A DNA stretch of 6,119 nucleotides. Origin: Candidatus Aerophobota bacterium. GTDB lineage: Bacteria > Aerophobota > Aerophobia > Aerophobales > B3-G15. The position numbers and the translations under genes were made by a program. Shown in pieces: positions 1-6,097 of the stretch. The notes beneath the pieces are model-generated. The model did no database searches, was not told where the DNA came from, and saw only the letters and a list, made by a program, of their open reading frames with translations. How positions within the stretch are numbered: position 1 is the first letter of the stretch; each line of letters begins with the position of its first letter. The stretch spans positions 1 to 6,119 of the forward strand of contig JACUUP010000085.1 of NCBI GenBank assembly GCA_014859225.1, in the 5' to 3' direction.

Positions 1-1
1 A

Positions 2-640
2 CTAACCGTTTCCTCACCTTCTATGTTAACTGCAGCAACTGGTATAGATGCTCTTACTCATGCTATAGAGGCTTATGTTTCAATTAAAGCTCAACCCATG
101 TCTGATATGTTTGCTCTTTCAGCTATTAAACTTTTGGCAGAAAATTTACGAAAGGCATGGGTCAATGGTGATAATCTTAAGGCGCGAAGCTGTACCATGC
201 TGGGAGCTTTTCAGGCTGGTGTGGCTTTTAGTAATTCTTCCGTTGCTCTTGTCCATGGTATGTCTCGTCCAATAGGAGCTTATTTTCACATACCTCACGG
301 TCTATCCAATGCTGTTTTATTGGAGCCAGTTATGGAATTTAGTATTACAGGCAATCCTCAAAGATATGCTGATATAGCAGAAGCCATGGGAGAAAAACTG
401 GAGGGACTTACTGCGATAGAAGGTGCTTTTAATGCCTTAAAAGCAGTGCGTGCTCTCATTCAGGATATAAAAATTCCCACCTTAAATAGCCTGGGTGTGA
501 CTAAGGAAAAATTGGAGGCTATCGTAGAAAAAATGGCTGATGATGCCATAGCAAGTGGTAGTCCGCAGAATAATCCTCGTAAAGCGAGGAGGGAAGAAAT
601 TATCGCATTGTATTGGAAGGCTTTCAATCAATACCTGTAA
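2..640 (+). CDS. Iron-containing alcohol dehydrogenase, C-terminal part (5' end outside window)
   Basis: This is the C-terminal half of a group III (iron-dependent) NAD(P)-linked alcohol dehydrogenase, which interconverts a primary or secondary alcohol and its aldehyde or ketone in the cytoplasm. The frame is open from the first bases of the window to a TAA at 638-640, giving about 212 visible residues. Family members are usually 380-390 residues, so about 170 N-terminal residues, including the GGGS nucleotide-binding loop, lie upstream. The four metal ligands typical of the FucO/AdhB family are present: Asp (codon 47-49) and His (59-61) in GIDALTHAIEAY, His (254-256) in VHGMSRP, and His (296-298) in PHGLSNA. 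The C-terminal SGSPQNNPR segment is also typical. The internal ATG at 23 falls inside the conserved fold and is not the real start. The gene sits 50 bases before the aldehyde dehydrogenase and probably belongs to the same operon. The substrate cannot be read from the sequence. Confidence 0.93.
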   Translation, partial: LTVSSPSMLTAATGIDALTHAIEAYVSIKAQPMSDMFALSAIKLLAENLRKAWVNGDNLKARSCTMLGAFQAGVAFSNSSVALVHGMSRPIGAYFHIPHGLSNAVLLEPVMEFSITGNPQRYADIAEAMGEKLEGLTAIEGAFNALKAVRALIQDIKIPTLNSLGVTKEKLEAIVEKMADDAIASGSPQNNPRKARREEIIALYWKAFNQYL

Positions 641-680
641 ATTGATGAGATGCTTTTCAGTCCAGGAAAAATTGGTTTAA

Positions 681-686
681 AAGGAG
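681..686 (+). promoter_or_regulatory. Ribosome binding site of the aldehyde dehydrogenase gene
   Basis: AAGGAG lies 4 bases before the ATG at 691 and 7 bases before a second, directly adjacent ATG at 694. The spacing favours the second ATG, so the protein may begin MTHLEE rather than MMTHLEE. The one-residue difference has no effect on the domain. Confidence 0.7.
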
Positions 687-690
687 CGAA

Positions 691-2178
691 ATGATGACAC
701 ATTTAGAAGAGCCAATAAAAGAAGTTCTCATTTTGAAAAACTACATTGATGGCGAATGGGTTGACTCTAAGGGAAACTTTCATGACATTATAAATCCTGC
801 AACCGGTAAAATAATTGCCAAAGCTCCCTCTTCAAGCAAAAAGGAGGTAGGTGAGGCTATAAGCTGTGCAAAGAACGCTTTCCCTGAGTGGAGAAAAACT
901 CCTCCCCTGGCAAGGTGCCGCTGTCTTTTCCGCTTGAAAGAACTTTTAGAGGAAAATTTTGAAGAGCTTAGCAGGGTTCAAACTATGGAGCATGGGAAAA
1001 CAATTGATGAGTCCCGGGGTGAGACAAGGAGGGGTATTGAGAATGTGGAGGTTGCAACAGCTATTCCCTCCTTAATGATGGGGGAAAACTTAGAGGATAT
1101 TGCATCAGGTATAGATGAGTATCTTATCCGCCAGCCCCTGGGTATCTTTACCTGCATTGCCCCTTTTAACTTTCCCTTTATGGTGCCTCTCTGGTTTACA
1201 CCCTATGCGGTTGCCTGCGGAAACTGCATTATTATAAAACCCTCCCCGCGTGTCCCTGTAAGTCAGGTAAAACTAACAGAGCTTGTTGATGAGGCAGGAT
1301 TTCCACCTGGTGTATGGAACATTATTCATGGAGAAGCTGATGTTGCTACATCTCTTCTTGAGAGCCAGGATATTAAAGGTGTATCTTTTGTTGGTTCAAC
1401 CCCTGTGGCAAAGAAAATTTACCAGATGTGCGGGCAAACGGGTAAAAGAGTGATTGCCCAGGGAGGGGCAAAAAACTTCATGGTCATTATGCCAGATACT
1501 GACCTTGATAAAACTATCCCTGCCCTTATGACGTCTTTTTTTGGTAACACCGGCCAGCGCTGCCTCTCAGGTGCAAATGCAGTTTGTGTGGGAGATGATA
1601 AATTTTACAAAAGGTTCTTAGACAGCTTCCTTTCCGCCACATCAAAGATAAAGATAGGCTATGGTCTGGATGAGACTATCCAGATGGGGCCACTCCAATC
1701 AGAGGAGGCAAAAAAAAGAGTTTTAGGTTACATAGAAAAAGGTATTCAGGAAGGAGCAAAACTTTTGCTTGATGGTAGAAAACCAAAAATTGAAGGAGCT
1801 TATCCTGCAAATTGCTTTTTAGGTCCAGCTGTTTTTGATAATGTAACAGCTGATATGAGTATAGCAAAAGAGGAGATATTTGGACCTGTTGCCTGCATAA
1901 TGAGGGCAAAGTCCCTTGATGAGGCAATTGGTATGATTCACAAAAACCCCTTTGGTAATGCCGCATGCATTTTCACCTCCTCGGGAGCCTCTGCCCGAAA
2001 GTTTCAGTATGAGGTTGAATGTGGCAACATAGGGATAAACATTGGCATAGCTGCCCCCATGGCTTTTTTCCCCTTCTCGGGCATGAAGGAATCTTTCTTT
2101 GGAATTTTGCATGGACAGGGGAAAGAGGCAGTTAGATTTTTCACGGAAAGTAAAGTTGTAATCGGGAGGTGGTGGTGA
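691..2178 (+). CDS. mmsA: CoA-acylating (methyl)malonate-semialdehyde dehydrogenase-type aldehyde dehydrogenase
   Basis: This is a cytoplasmic aldehyde dehydrogenase superfamily enzyme. Characterised relatives (MmsA, IolA) convert methylmalonate or malonate semialdehyde with NAD+ and CoA to propionyl-CoA or acetyl-CoA plus CO2. At 495 residues it has the usual full length. Visible motifs are the oxyanion Asn160 in APFNFP, the NAD-binding stretch FVGSTPVAKKIY (233-244), the nucleophile Cys291 in GQRCLSG, and EEIFGPV (394-400). The position of the hydrolytic Glu of ordinary aldehyde dehydrogenases is Ala256 (AQGGAKN), as expected for CoA-dependent members. The RGIENVE...SLMMGE block (114-132) matches this subfamily. 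Arg114 and Arg290 correspond to the two arginines thought to hold the substrate carboxylate, which favours a semialdehyde acid. The active-site loop reads CLSG instead of the more usual CMA, so another aldehyde cannot be excluded. The stop lies one base before the next start, and the codons near the end carry the next gene's ribosome binding site. Confidence 0.88.
   Translation: MMTHLEEPIKEVLILKNYIDGEWVDSKGNFHDIINPATGKIIAKAPSSSKKEVGEAISCAKNAFPEWRKTPPLARCRCLFRLKELLEENFEELSRVQTMEHGKTIDESRGETRRGIENVEVATAIPSLMMGENLEDIASGIDEYLIRQPLGIFTCIAPFNFPFMVPLWFTPYAVACGNCIIIKPSPRVPVSQVKLTELVDEAGFPPGVWNIIHGEADVATSLLESQDIKGVSFVGSTPVAKKIYQMCGQTGKRVIAQGGAKNFMVIMPDTDLDKTIPALMTSFFGNTGQRCLSGANAVCVGDDKFYKRFLDSFLSATSKIKIGYGLDETIQMGPLQSEEAKKRVLGYIEKGIQEGAKLLLDGRKPKIEGAYPANCFLGPAVFDNVTADMSIAKEEIFGPVACIMRAKSLDEAIGMIHKNPFGNAACIFTSSGASARKFQYEVECGNIGINIGIAAPMAFFPFSGMKESFFGILHGQGKEAVRFFTESKVVIGRWW
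2164..2172 (+). promoter_or_regulatory. Strong ribosome binding site inside the end of mmsA
   Basis: GGGAGGTGG lies within the last codons of the aldehyde dehydrogenase, with its GGAGGTG core 8 bases before the ATG at 2180. Combined with a one-base gap between the two genes, it indicates coupled translation and supports the small downstream gene as real. Confidence 0.8.
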
Positions 2179-2179
2179 G

Positions 2180-2614
2180 ATGAAACTTCAAACTGCATCC
2201 CAGGTTATTAACTTTGCCCTGCAGCTTGAGGAAAACTTATTTAAGCTTTACGAGAATCTGGCAAAAAGCTATCCGGAAAAAAAGGATATCTTTTTATCTT
2301 TTGCCCGGGAAAATAAGAAAAATAAAACCTTAATCCAGAGAGTATATCAGGAGGTGGTAAGTGATGCCCTTGAGACAGGTTTTTCCTTTGAAGGACTTGA
2401 TGTAGATGAGAGGTTTTTTCAAATTAACCTTAGCCAGGATGATAAGCTATCCTCTGTTTTAAAAAAAGCACAGGATATAGAGAAAAGGATTCAAAACTTT
2501 TATCAGGAGGTGGCTTTAAAATCAAAATCATTCCTGGCTGATGTTCCAGGAGCTTTTGAGAGAATAGCAAAGAAAAAAGAGGAGAGAAAGCAGAAGATAA
2601 ACTCACTTATTTAA
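2180..2614 (+). CDS. Small four-helix ferritin/rubrerythrin-like protein, probable loss of metal site
   Basis: This 144-residue, charged, cytoplasmic protein has no signal peptide or membrane segment. It appears to be an internal duplication of two helical hairpins, about residues 6-62 and 90-143, which is the layout of rubrerythrin-like ferritin-fold proteins. Helix 1 (LEENLFKLYENLA, 16-28) and helix 3 (IEKRIQNFYQEVA, 100-112) align, each with the expected ligand Glu (E17, E101) and a Tyr seven residues later. Helices 2 and 4 (FARENKKNKTLI, 41-52; IAKKKEERKQKI, 129-140) align with the usual LAEEExxH pattern. The ExxH ligand pairs, however, read Asn45/Asn48 and Lys133/Arg136, so a di-iron centre is unlikely. 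The fold assignment comes from reading the pattern by eye and the function is unknown. Its place between two CoA-ester enzymes, with coupled translation, suggests a role tied to them, such as a structural, chaperone or regulatory partner. It could also be a plain helical bundle outside the ferritin family. Confidence 0.8.
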   Translation: MKLQTASQVINFALQLEENLFKLYENLAKSYPEKKDIFLSFARENKKNKTLIQRVYQEVVSDALETGFSFEGLDVDERFFQINLSQDDKLSSVLKKAQDIEKRIQNFYQEVALKSKSFLADVPGAFERIAKKKEERKQKINSLI

Positions 2615-2621
2615 AGGAAAG
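2615..2621 (+). promoter_or_regulatory. Ribosome binding site of the ligase gene
   Basis: AGGAAAG begins directly after the TAA of the small helical protein gene. Its AGGA core lies 7 bases before the ATG at 2626. The next in-frame ATG codes for Met22, inside the conserved N-terminal region, so 2626 is the preferred start. Confidence 0.6.
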
Positions 2622-2625
2622 ACCT

Positions 2626-4593
2626 ATGGGGAAGCTTCTCTGGCAACCGTCAGCAGAGCAAAAGAAAGATGCCAACATAACCAAATTTATGCATTTTGTG
2701 AATAAACGCTCTGGACAAAATTTTCACTCCTACAAAGAACTTTATGAGTGGTCTATAAATAATATTCCCGATTTCTGGGCTTCTATGTGGGATTTTGCCG
2801 AGATTAAAGCATCCAGGAGTTATGAAACAGTCGTTGATGATGTTAGTAAGATGCCGGGAGCAAAATGGTTTATTGGTGCAAAGCTAAATTTTGCCGAAAA
2901 TCTTTTAAGATACCAGGATAATCATACAGCCTTTATATTTAAAGGAGAGACCCAGAAATCAGTTAGAATGAGTTATGCACAGCTTTACCAGGCTGTAGCC
3001 AATCTGGCGAAATCACTTCGGGAATCAGGAGTTGTTGCGGGAGACCGAGTAGTTGCCTATATGCCCAATCTCATGGAAACAGCTATTGCCATGCTTGCTG
3101 CTACCAGCATCGGTGCAATATGGGCCTCTTGTGCTACTGATATCGGGCCAGCGGTTGCTCTGGATAGATTTGGTCAAATTAAACCAAAGGTTTTCTTCAC
3201 GGCTGATGGTTATTTTTACAAAGGGAAGGCTTTTAGCTCTATTCCAAATGTAGCTGAGATTGCAAGAGGAATACCTTCAATTGAAAAAGTTATAGTAGTT
3301 TCCTATATAGATAAAAAATCTGATATTAGCCTTATTCCCAATTCTGTGCATTACGATGATTTTATATCTAAGGAAAAAGGACTTGATATTCAATTTGAAC
3401 AGCTACCTTTTGAGCATCCTGTATACATAATGTTTTCCTCAGGAACGACTGGTAAGCCAAAATGTATAGTGCAGGGAGCAGGTGGAATTCTTATTAATCA
3501 GTTAAAGGAGCTTATACTTCACACTGACCTGAAACGCAAAGATACAATCTTCTACATAACAACTTGCAGCTGGATGATGTGGAATTGGCTTTTAAGTTCT
3601 CTGGCGGTAGGAACTACTATATTGCTTTACGATGGTAGTCCCTTTTATCCCGAATTAGATACTATGTGGAAGTTAACCCGGGATGAAAAAATAACAATTT
3701 TTGGTACCAGTGCCACTTATATCAATTATCTTAAAAAACAGGGAATAAAACCGGGCAAAAACTTAAATTTGTCATCCTTGCGAGAAGTATCACAAACTGG
3801 TTCTCCTCTTTCATCTGCTGGATTTGAATATGTTTACCAGCAGATTAAAAAAGACTTACATTTTAATTCTATTTCGGGCGGTACAGATATTAATGGTTGC
3901 TTTGCTATGGGAAGTCCTATCAGTCCAGTATATGCGGGTGAGTTGCAAAGTCCCGCCTTAGGAATGAAAATAAAAGTATACGATGAAAAAGGCGAGCCGG
4001 TAGTTGATAAACAGGGGGAGCTTGTTTGCGAGGCTCCTGCTCCTTGTATGCCTCTTTACTTCTGGAATGATGCGACGGGTGAAAAATATAAAGAGGCTTA
4101 TTTTAGCGTTTATCCAGATGTATGGCGTCATGGTGATTATGTCATAATTCATAGCGATACGGGAGGAATTACTTTTCTCGGTCGCTCTGACTATACCTTA
4201 AAACCTTCTGGCGTGCGGATAGGGACAGCCGAGATATATAATCAGGTGGAAAAATTAGAAGAGATTGCTGATAGCCTTGTAATAGGGCAAGAATGGCAAG
4301 CAGACCAACGCATTATTCTCTTTGTTAAGCTTGTTGGAGGATATCATTTAACCGAGGACTTAAAAACAAAAATTAAAAAGACCCTGCGTGAAAATGCCTC
4401 CCCTCGCCATGTTCCAGCTAAAATCATTCAGGTACCCGATATCCCCTACACATTGAATATGAAGAAAGTAGAAAGTGTAGTTACAAATATAATACACGAA
4501 AGACCAGTTGTAAACAGAGACTCTTTGGTTAATCCTCAATCCCTGAATTACTACAAGGACCTTGCAAAAAGAGGTCAGGTCTTGAGCATTTGA
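2626..4593 (+). CDS. aacS: Acetoacetyl-CoA synthetase (acetoacetate:CoA ligase, AMP-forming)
   Basis: This cytoplasmic acyl-adenylate ligase is predicted to join acetoacetate to CoA with ATP, giving acetoacetyl-CoA, AMP and pyrophosphate. The 655 residues match the family's usual length. The N-terminal cap (about 1-95) includes LLWQPS and KLNFAENLL (86-94). The ATP-binding P-loop is SSGTTGKPK (271-279). SGGTDINGCF (417-426) and WRHGDY (500-505) follow, then the hinge segment GRSDYTLKPSGVRIGTAEIY (519-538). The small C-terminal domain carries IPYTLNMKKVE (606-616), where Lys613 is the expected catalytic lysine. The motif set and the C-terminal LNYYKDL match acetoacetyl-CoA synthetase better than acetyl-CoA synthetase. 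Relatives acting on other 3-ketoacids, such as benzoylacetate, share this architecture, so the substrate is probable rather than certain. The residue before the catalytic lysine is Met rather than the usual Gly. The gap to the gene upstream is 11 bases. Confidence 0.9.
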   Translation: MGKLLWQPSAEQKKDANITKFMHFVNKRSGQNFHSYKELYEWSINNIPDFWASMWDFAEIKASRSYETVVDDVSKMPGAKWFIGAKLNFAENLLRYQDNHTAFIFKGETQKSVRMSYAQLYQAVANLAKSLRESGVVAGDRVVAYMPNLMETAIAMLAATSIGAIWASCATDIGPAVALDRFGQIKPKVFFTADGYFYKGKAFSSIPNVAEIARGIPSIEKVIVVSYIDKKSDISLIPNSVHYDDFISKEKGLDIQFEQLPFEHPVYIMFSSGTTGKPKCIVQGAGGILINQLKELILHTDLKRKDTIFYITTCSWMMWNWLLSSLAVGTTILLYDGSPFYPELDTMWKLTRDEKITIFGTSATYINYLKKQGIKPGKNLNLSSLREVSQTGSPLSSAGFEYVYQQIKKDLHFNSISGGTDINGCFAMGSPISPVYAGELQSPALGMKIKVYDEKGEPVVDKQGELVCEAPAPCMPLYFWNDATGEKYKEAYFSVYPDVWRHGDYVIIHSDTGGITFLGRSDYTLKPSGVRIGTAEIYNQVEKLEEIADSLVIGQEWQADQRIILFVKLVGGYHLTEDLKTKIKKTLRENASPRHVPAKIIQVPDIPYTLNMKKVESVVTNIIHERPVVNRDSLVNPQSLNYYKDLAKRGQVLSI

Positions 4594-4622
4594 CATTTGT
4601 TAGATAAAAATAATAAACTTAC

Positions 4623-4627
4623 AAGGA
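4623..4627 (+). promoter_or_regulatory. Ribosome binding site of the second alcohol dehydrogenase
   Basis: AAGGA lies 6 bases before the ATG at 4634, in a 40-base AT-rich gap after the ligase stop. No terminator hairpin is visible in this gap, so read-through from the upstream genes is likely. The run of A and T could hide a weak promoter, but none can be called. Confidence 0.6.
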
Positions 4628-4633
4628 AAAAAA

Positions 4634-5878
4634 ATGTTAAACGAAACAGTTTGGTCTTTTTGTATACCGGCAACAATTAAGTTTGGCGAAGGAGCTGTTG
4701 AGGAAATCGGTTACGAGGTTAGAAAGCTTAACGGGAGCAAAGCTCTTATCGTAACCGATGCGGGAATCGTGGAAGCGGGTATTTGCAACAAAGTTGAAAC
4801 GATTCTCAGGGACTCTGGAGTGGAAGTTGATGCATGGACTAAAGTAGAGCCAGAGCCCTCTATTGATGTTTTTGCCGGTTGCTGTCAGTATGCAAGGCAA
4901 AAAGGATTTGATTCAGTAATTGGTCTGGGAGGGGGAAGTTCAATAGATGTAGCCAAGGTAGCAAGCATGCTTACAAAATATGGTGGAGACATCCTTGATT
5001 ATATTGCACCTCCCACTGGAAAAGGAAAAAAGTATCCTGCCCCAGGCATTACAATGATTGCCATTCCAACTACCTCGGGAACAGGTTCTGAGGTCTCTCC
5101 GGCTGCGGTTATATCTTTACCAGAACAAAAACTAAAAGTAGGAATATCTGACAACTTTCAAAGACCCGATGTTGCAATTGTTGACCCTCTGCTTACGCTT
5201 GGGCTTCCGCCCAACGTTACCGCAGCATCGGGTATGGATGCTCTGGCACATGCTATAGAAGCTTATACTACAAGAAGATATGACCAGAAAATAAAACCTG
5301 CAACCCCCGCCGAACGCGCTATTTATAATGGCACAAACAATTTAACTGATATTTGTGCCATGGAATCTATAGGTCTTGTTAGCAGATACTTGCGCCGGGC
5401 GGTGAATAATGGATACGATATTGAGGCAAGAAGAGGTATGAGTCTCGCCTCTCTGTTAGCCGGGATTGCTTTTACCAACGCTGGCTTAACTGCAGTTCAT
5501 GCCATGACGTTTCCCGTAGGCGGGGAGTTTCATACTGCCCATGGCATCACGGTTGCTTTGCTTTTACCTTATGTTATGCAGTTTAATGCAAAAGGCGATG
5601 CATCAAGGTTTGCTGATATTGCCAGGATTATGGGTGAAGCTATCCAGGGACTTTCTTTAAAAGAAGCAGCCAGGAAGGCTGTTTTTGCCGTTAGTGAACT
5701 TGCATTGGATATTGGAATACCTTTAAGTCTTAAAGGATTTGGATGTAAAGAATCTGACGCTCCCCACTTAGCTGAGGGAGCAATGAAGATTCAACGTCTT
5801 TTAGTGGGTAACCCTCGCCGTATAGACCTTAAGGATTTGGAAGATATTTTTCTTAAAGCAATTAAAGGAGAAATTTAA
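4634..5878 (+). CDS. Iron-containing alcohol dehydrogenase, HOT/ADHFE1-like subgroup
   Basis: This is a complete group III iron-dependent dehydrogenase of 414 residues, cytoplasmic, oxidising an alcohol or hydroxyacid with NAD(P). The N-terminal Rossmann-like part carries GGGSSID (99-105) and TTSGTGSE (146-153). The metal ligands are Asp202 and His206 in GMDALAHAIEAY, His289 in VHAMTFP and His303 in TAHGI. The interval His206-His289 is 83 residues, against 65 in the first dehydrogenase of this window. The extra 18 residues lie around 212-240 (ending YNGTNNLTDICA). A comparable extension, ending in a similar YQGSNPISDI stretch, is recalled from hydroxyacid-oxoacid transhydrogenase, which oxidises 4-hydroxybutyrate using 2-oxoglutarate as acceptor. 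The resemblance points to a hydroxyacid substrate but does not prove it. The gene is not a recent duplicate of the first dehydrogenase, since outside the metal site the two differ widely. It is the last + strand gene, and its TAA overlaps the stop of the small - strand frame. Confidence 0.93.
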   Translation: MLNETVWSFCIPATIKFGEGAVEEIGYEVRKLNGSKALIVTDAGIVEAGICNKVETILRDSGVEVDAWTKVEPEPSIDVFAGCCQYARQKGFDSVIGLGGGSSIDVAKVASMLTKYGGDILDYIAPPTGKGKKYPAPGITMIAIPTTSGTGSEVSPAAVISLPEQKLKVGISDNFQRPDVAIVDPLLTLGLPPNVTAASGMDALAHAIEAYTTRRYDQKIKPATPAERAIYNGTNNLTDICAMESIGLVSRYLRRAVNNGYDIEARRGMSLASLLAGIAFTNAGLTAVHAMTFPVGGEFHTAHGITVALLLPYVMQFNAKGDASRFADIARIMGEAIQGLSLKEAARKAVFAVSELALDIGIPLSLKGFGCKESDAPHLAEGAMKIQRLLVGNPRRIDLKDLEDIFLKAIKGEI

Positions 5879-6000
5879 TCCTCATCTTCTATCTTAAAAT
5901 CACCTATCCTTAACAAGGTATCAAGTTCATGCACATACTGCTTTATCTTGCTAAATCTCTTCAGTACTGTGTGGTTGAAATCTTGCCATTCCATTTGCAT
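5875..6000 (-). CDS. Possible small hypothetical protein (41 aa)
   Basis: On the - strand an ATG at 6000-5998 opens a 41-residue frame ending in TAA at 5877-5875, overlapping the stop of the dehydrogenase in convergent orientation. GTGAGG (6013-6008) gives a ribosome binding site with its GAGG core 7 bases upstream. The product begins MQMEWQDFNHTVLKRF, has a plausible amphipathic helix in the middle (RFSKIKQYVHELDTLL, 15-30) and ends in an acidic tail, KIEDED. No family is recognised. An in-frame TGA lies three codons before the ATG, so it does not extend further. It could be a genuine small gene, the tail of a frameshifted gene running in from the right edge, or chance. Confidence 0.38.
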   Translation of the reverse strand: MQMEWQDFNHTVLKRFSKIKQYVHELDTLLRIGDFKIEDED

Positions 6001-6097
6001 GTTTGAACCTCACGATAATAAATCTATAACACTCACCCTCAGGAGTCAAATTTTTATTATGTGTAAGGGATTTTTGTTTTATAACATCTTGACCAAA
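5951..6097 (-). other. Start-less open frame, possible gene remnant
   Basis: A second - strand frame stays open for 48 residues from after a TGA (6100-6098) to a TAG at 5953-5951, overlapping the start of the 41-residue frame. It has no ATG or GTG in its first part; the first usable codons are a TTG and then an internal GTG. It reads protein-like in the middle (LTPEGECYRFIIVRF). If a single frame change occurred near 6000, it would join the 41-residue frame into one product. No domain is recognised. The call is weak and rests only on residue composition. Confidence 0.2.
6015..6060. repeat. Nested inverted repeat in the right-hand non-coding region
   Basis: ATAATAAA (6015-6022) is the exact reverse complement of TTTATTAT (6053-6060). 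Between them ACTC (6031-6034) pairs with GAGT (6043-6046). The outer stem is pure A/T and the interior is mostly unpaired, so the structure would be weak. It lacks the GC-rich stem plus T-tract of an intrinsic terminator and may be chance in AT-rich DNA. Confidence 0.25.

Noticed and set aside
23-25. ATG at 23 as the true start of the first gene
   Set aside because: It would begin the protein only six residues before the metal-binding DALTH motif and remove the nucleotide-binding domain. The frame is open back to the window edge with family-like residues, so the gene is cut by the edge.
1676-2198. Several long open frames on the - strand opposite the 3' half of the aldehyde dehydrogenase gene
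   Set aside because: They lie wholly or almost wholly within a clearly coding + strand gene, have no recognisable motifs and have unlikely residue composition. They are shadow frames.
2345-2513. A 13-base direct repeat (tatcaggaggtgg at 2345-2357 and 2501-2513) that also looks like a ribosome binding site, with an ATG at 2364 after the first copy
   Set aside because: The ATG at 2364 is out of frame and leads to a stop after 13 codons. The repeat encodes YQEV twice within helices of the small protein, so a coding explanation is enough.
4594-4633. Possible internal promoter in the AT-rich gap before the second alcohol dehydrogenase
   Set aside because: TA-rich hexamer-like strings occur by chance in such DNA and no convincing -35/-10 pair with proper spacing was found.
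3958-4900. Open - strand frames opposite the ligase and the second dehydrogenase, and short + strand frames at 75-275 and 3053-3253
   Set aside because: Each overlaps a well-supported gene in another frame and shows no family motifs or credible ribosome binding site.
2-5878. The two alcohol dehydrogenases as a recent tandem duplication or a flanking repeat
   Set aside because: Only the metal-binding motifs are shared. Spacing, the extension and the C-termini differ, so they are separate subfamilies rather than recent copies.
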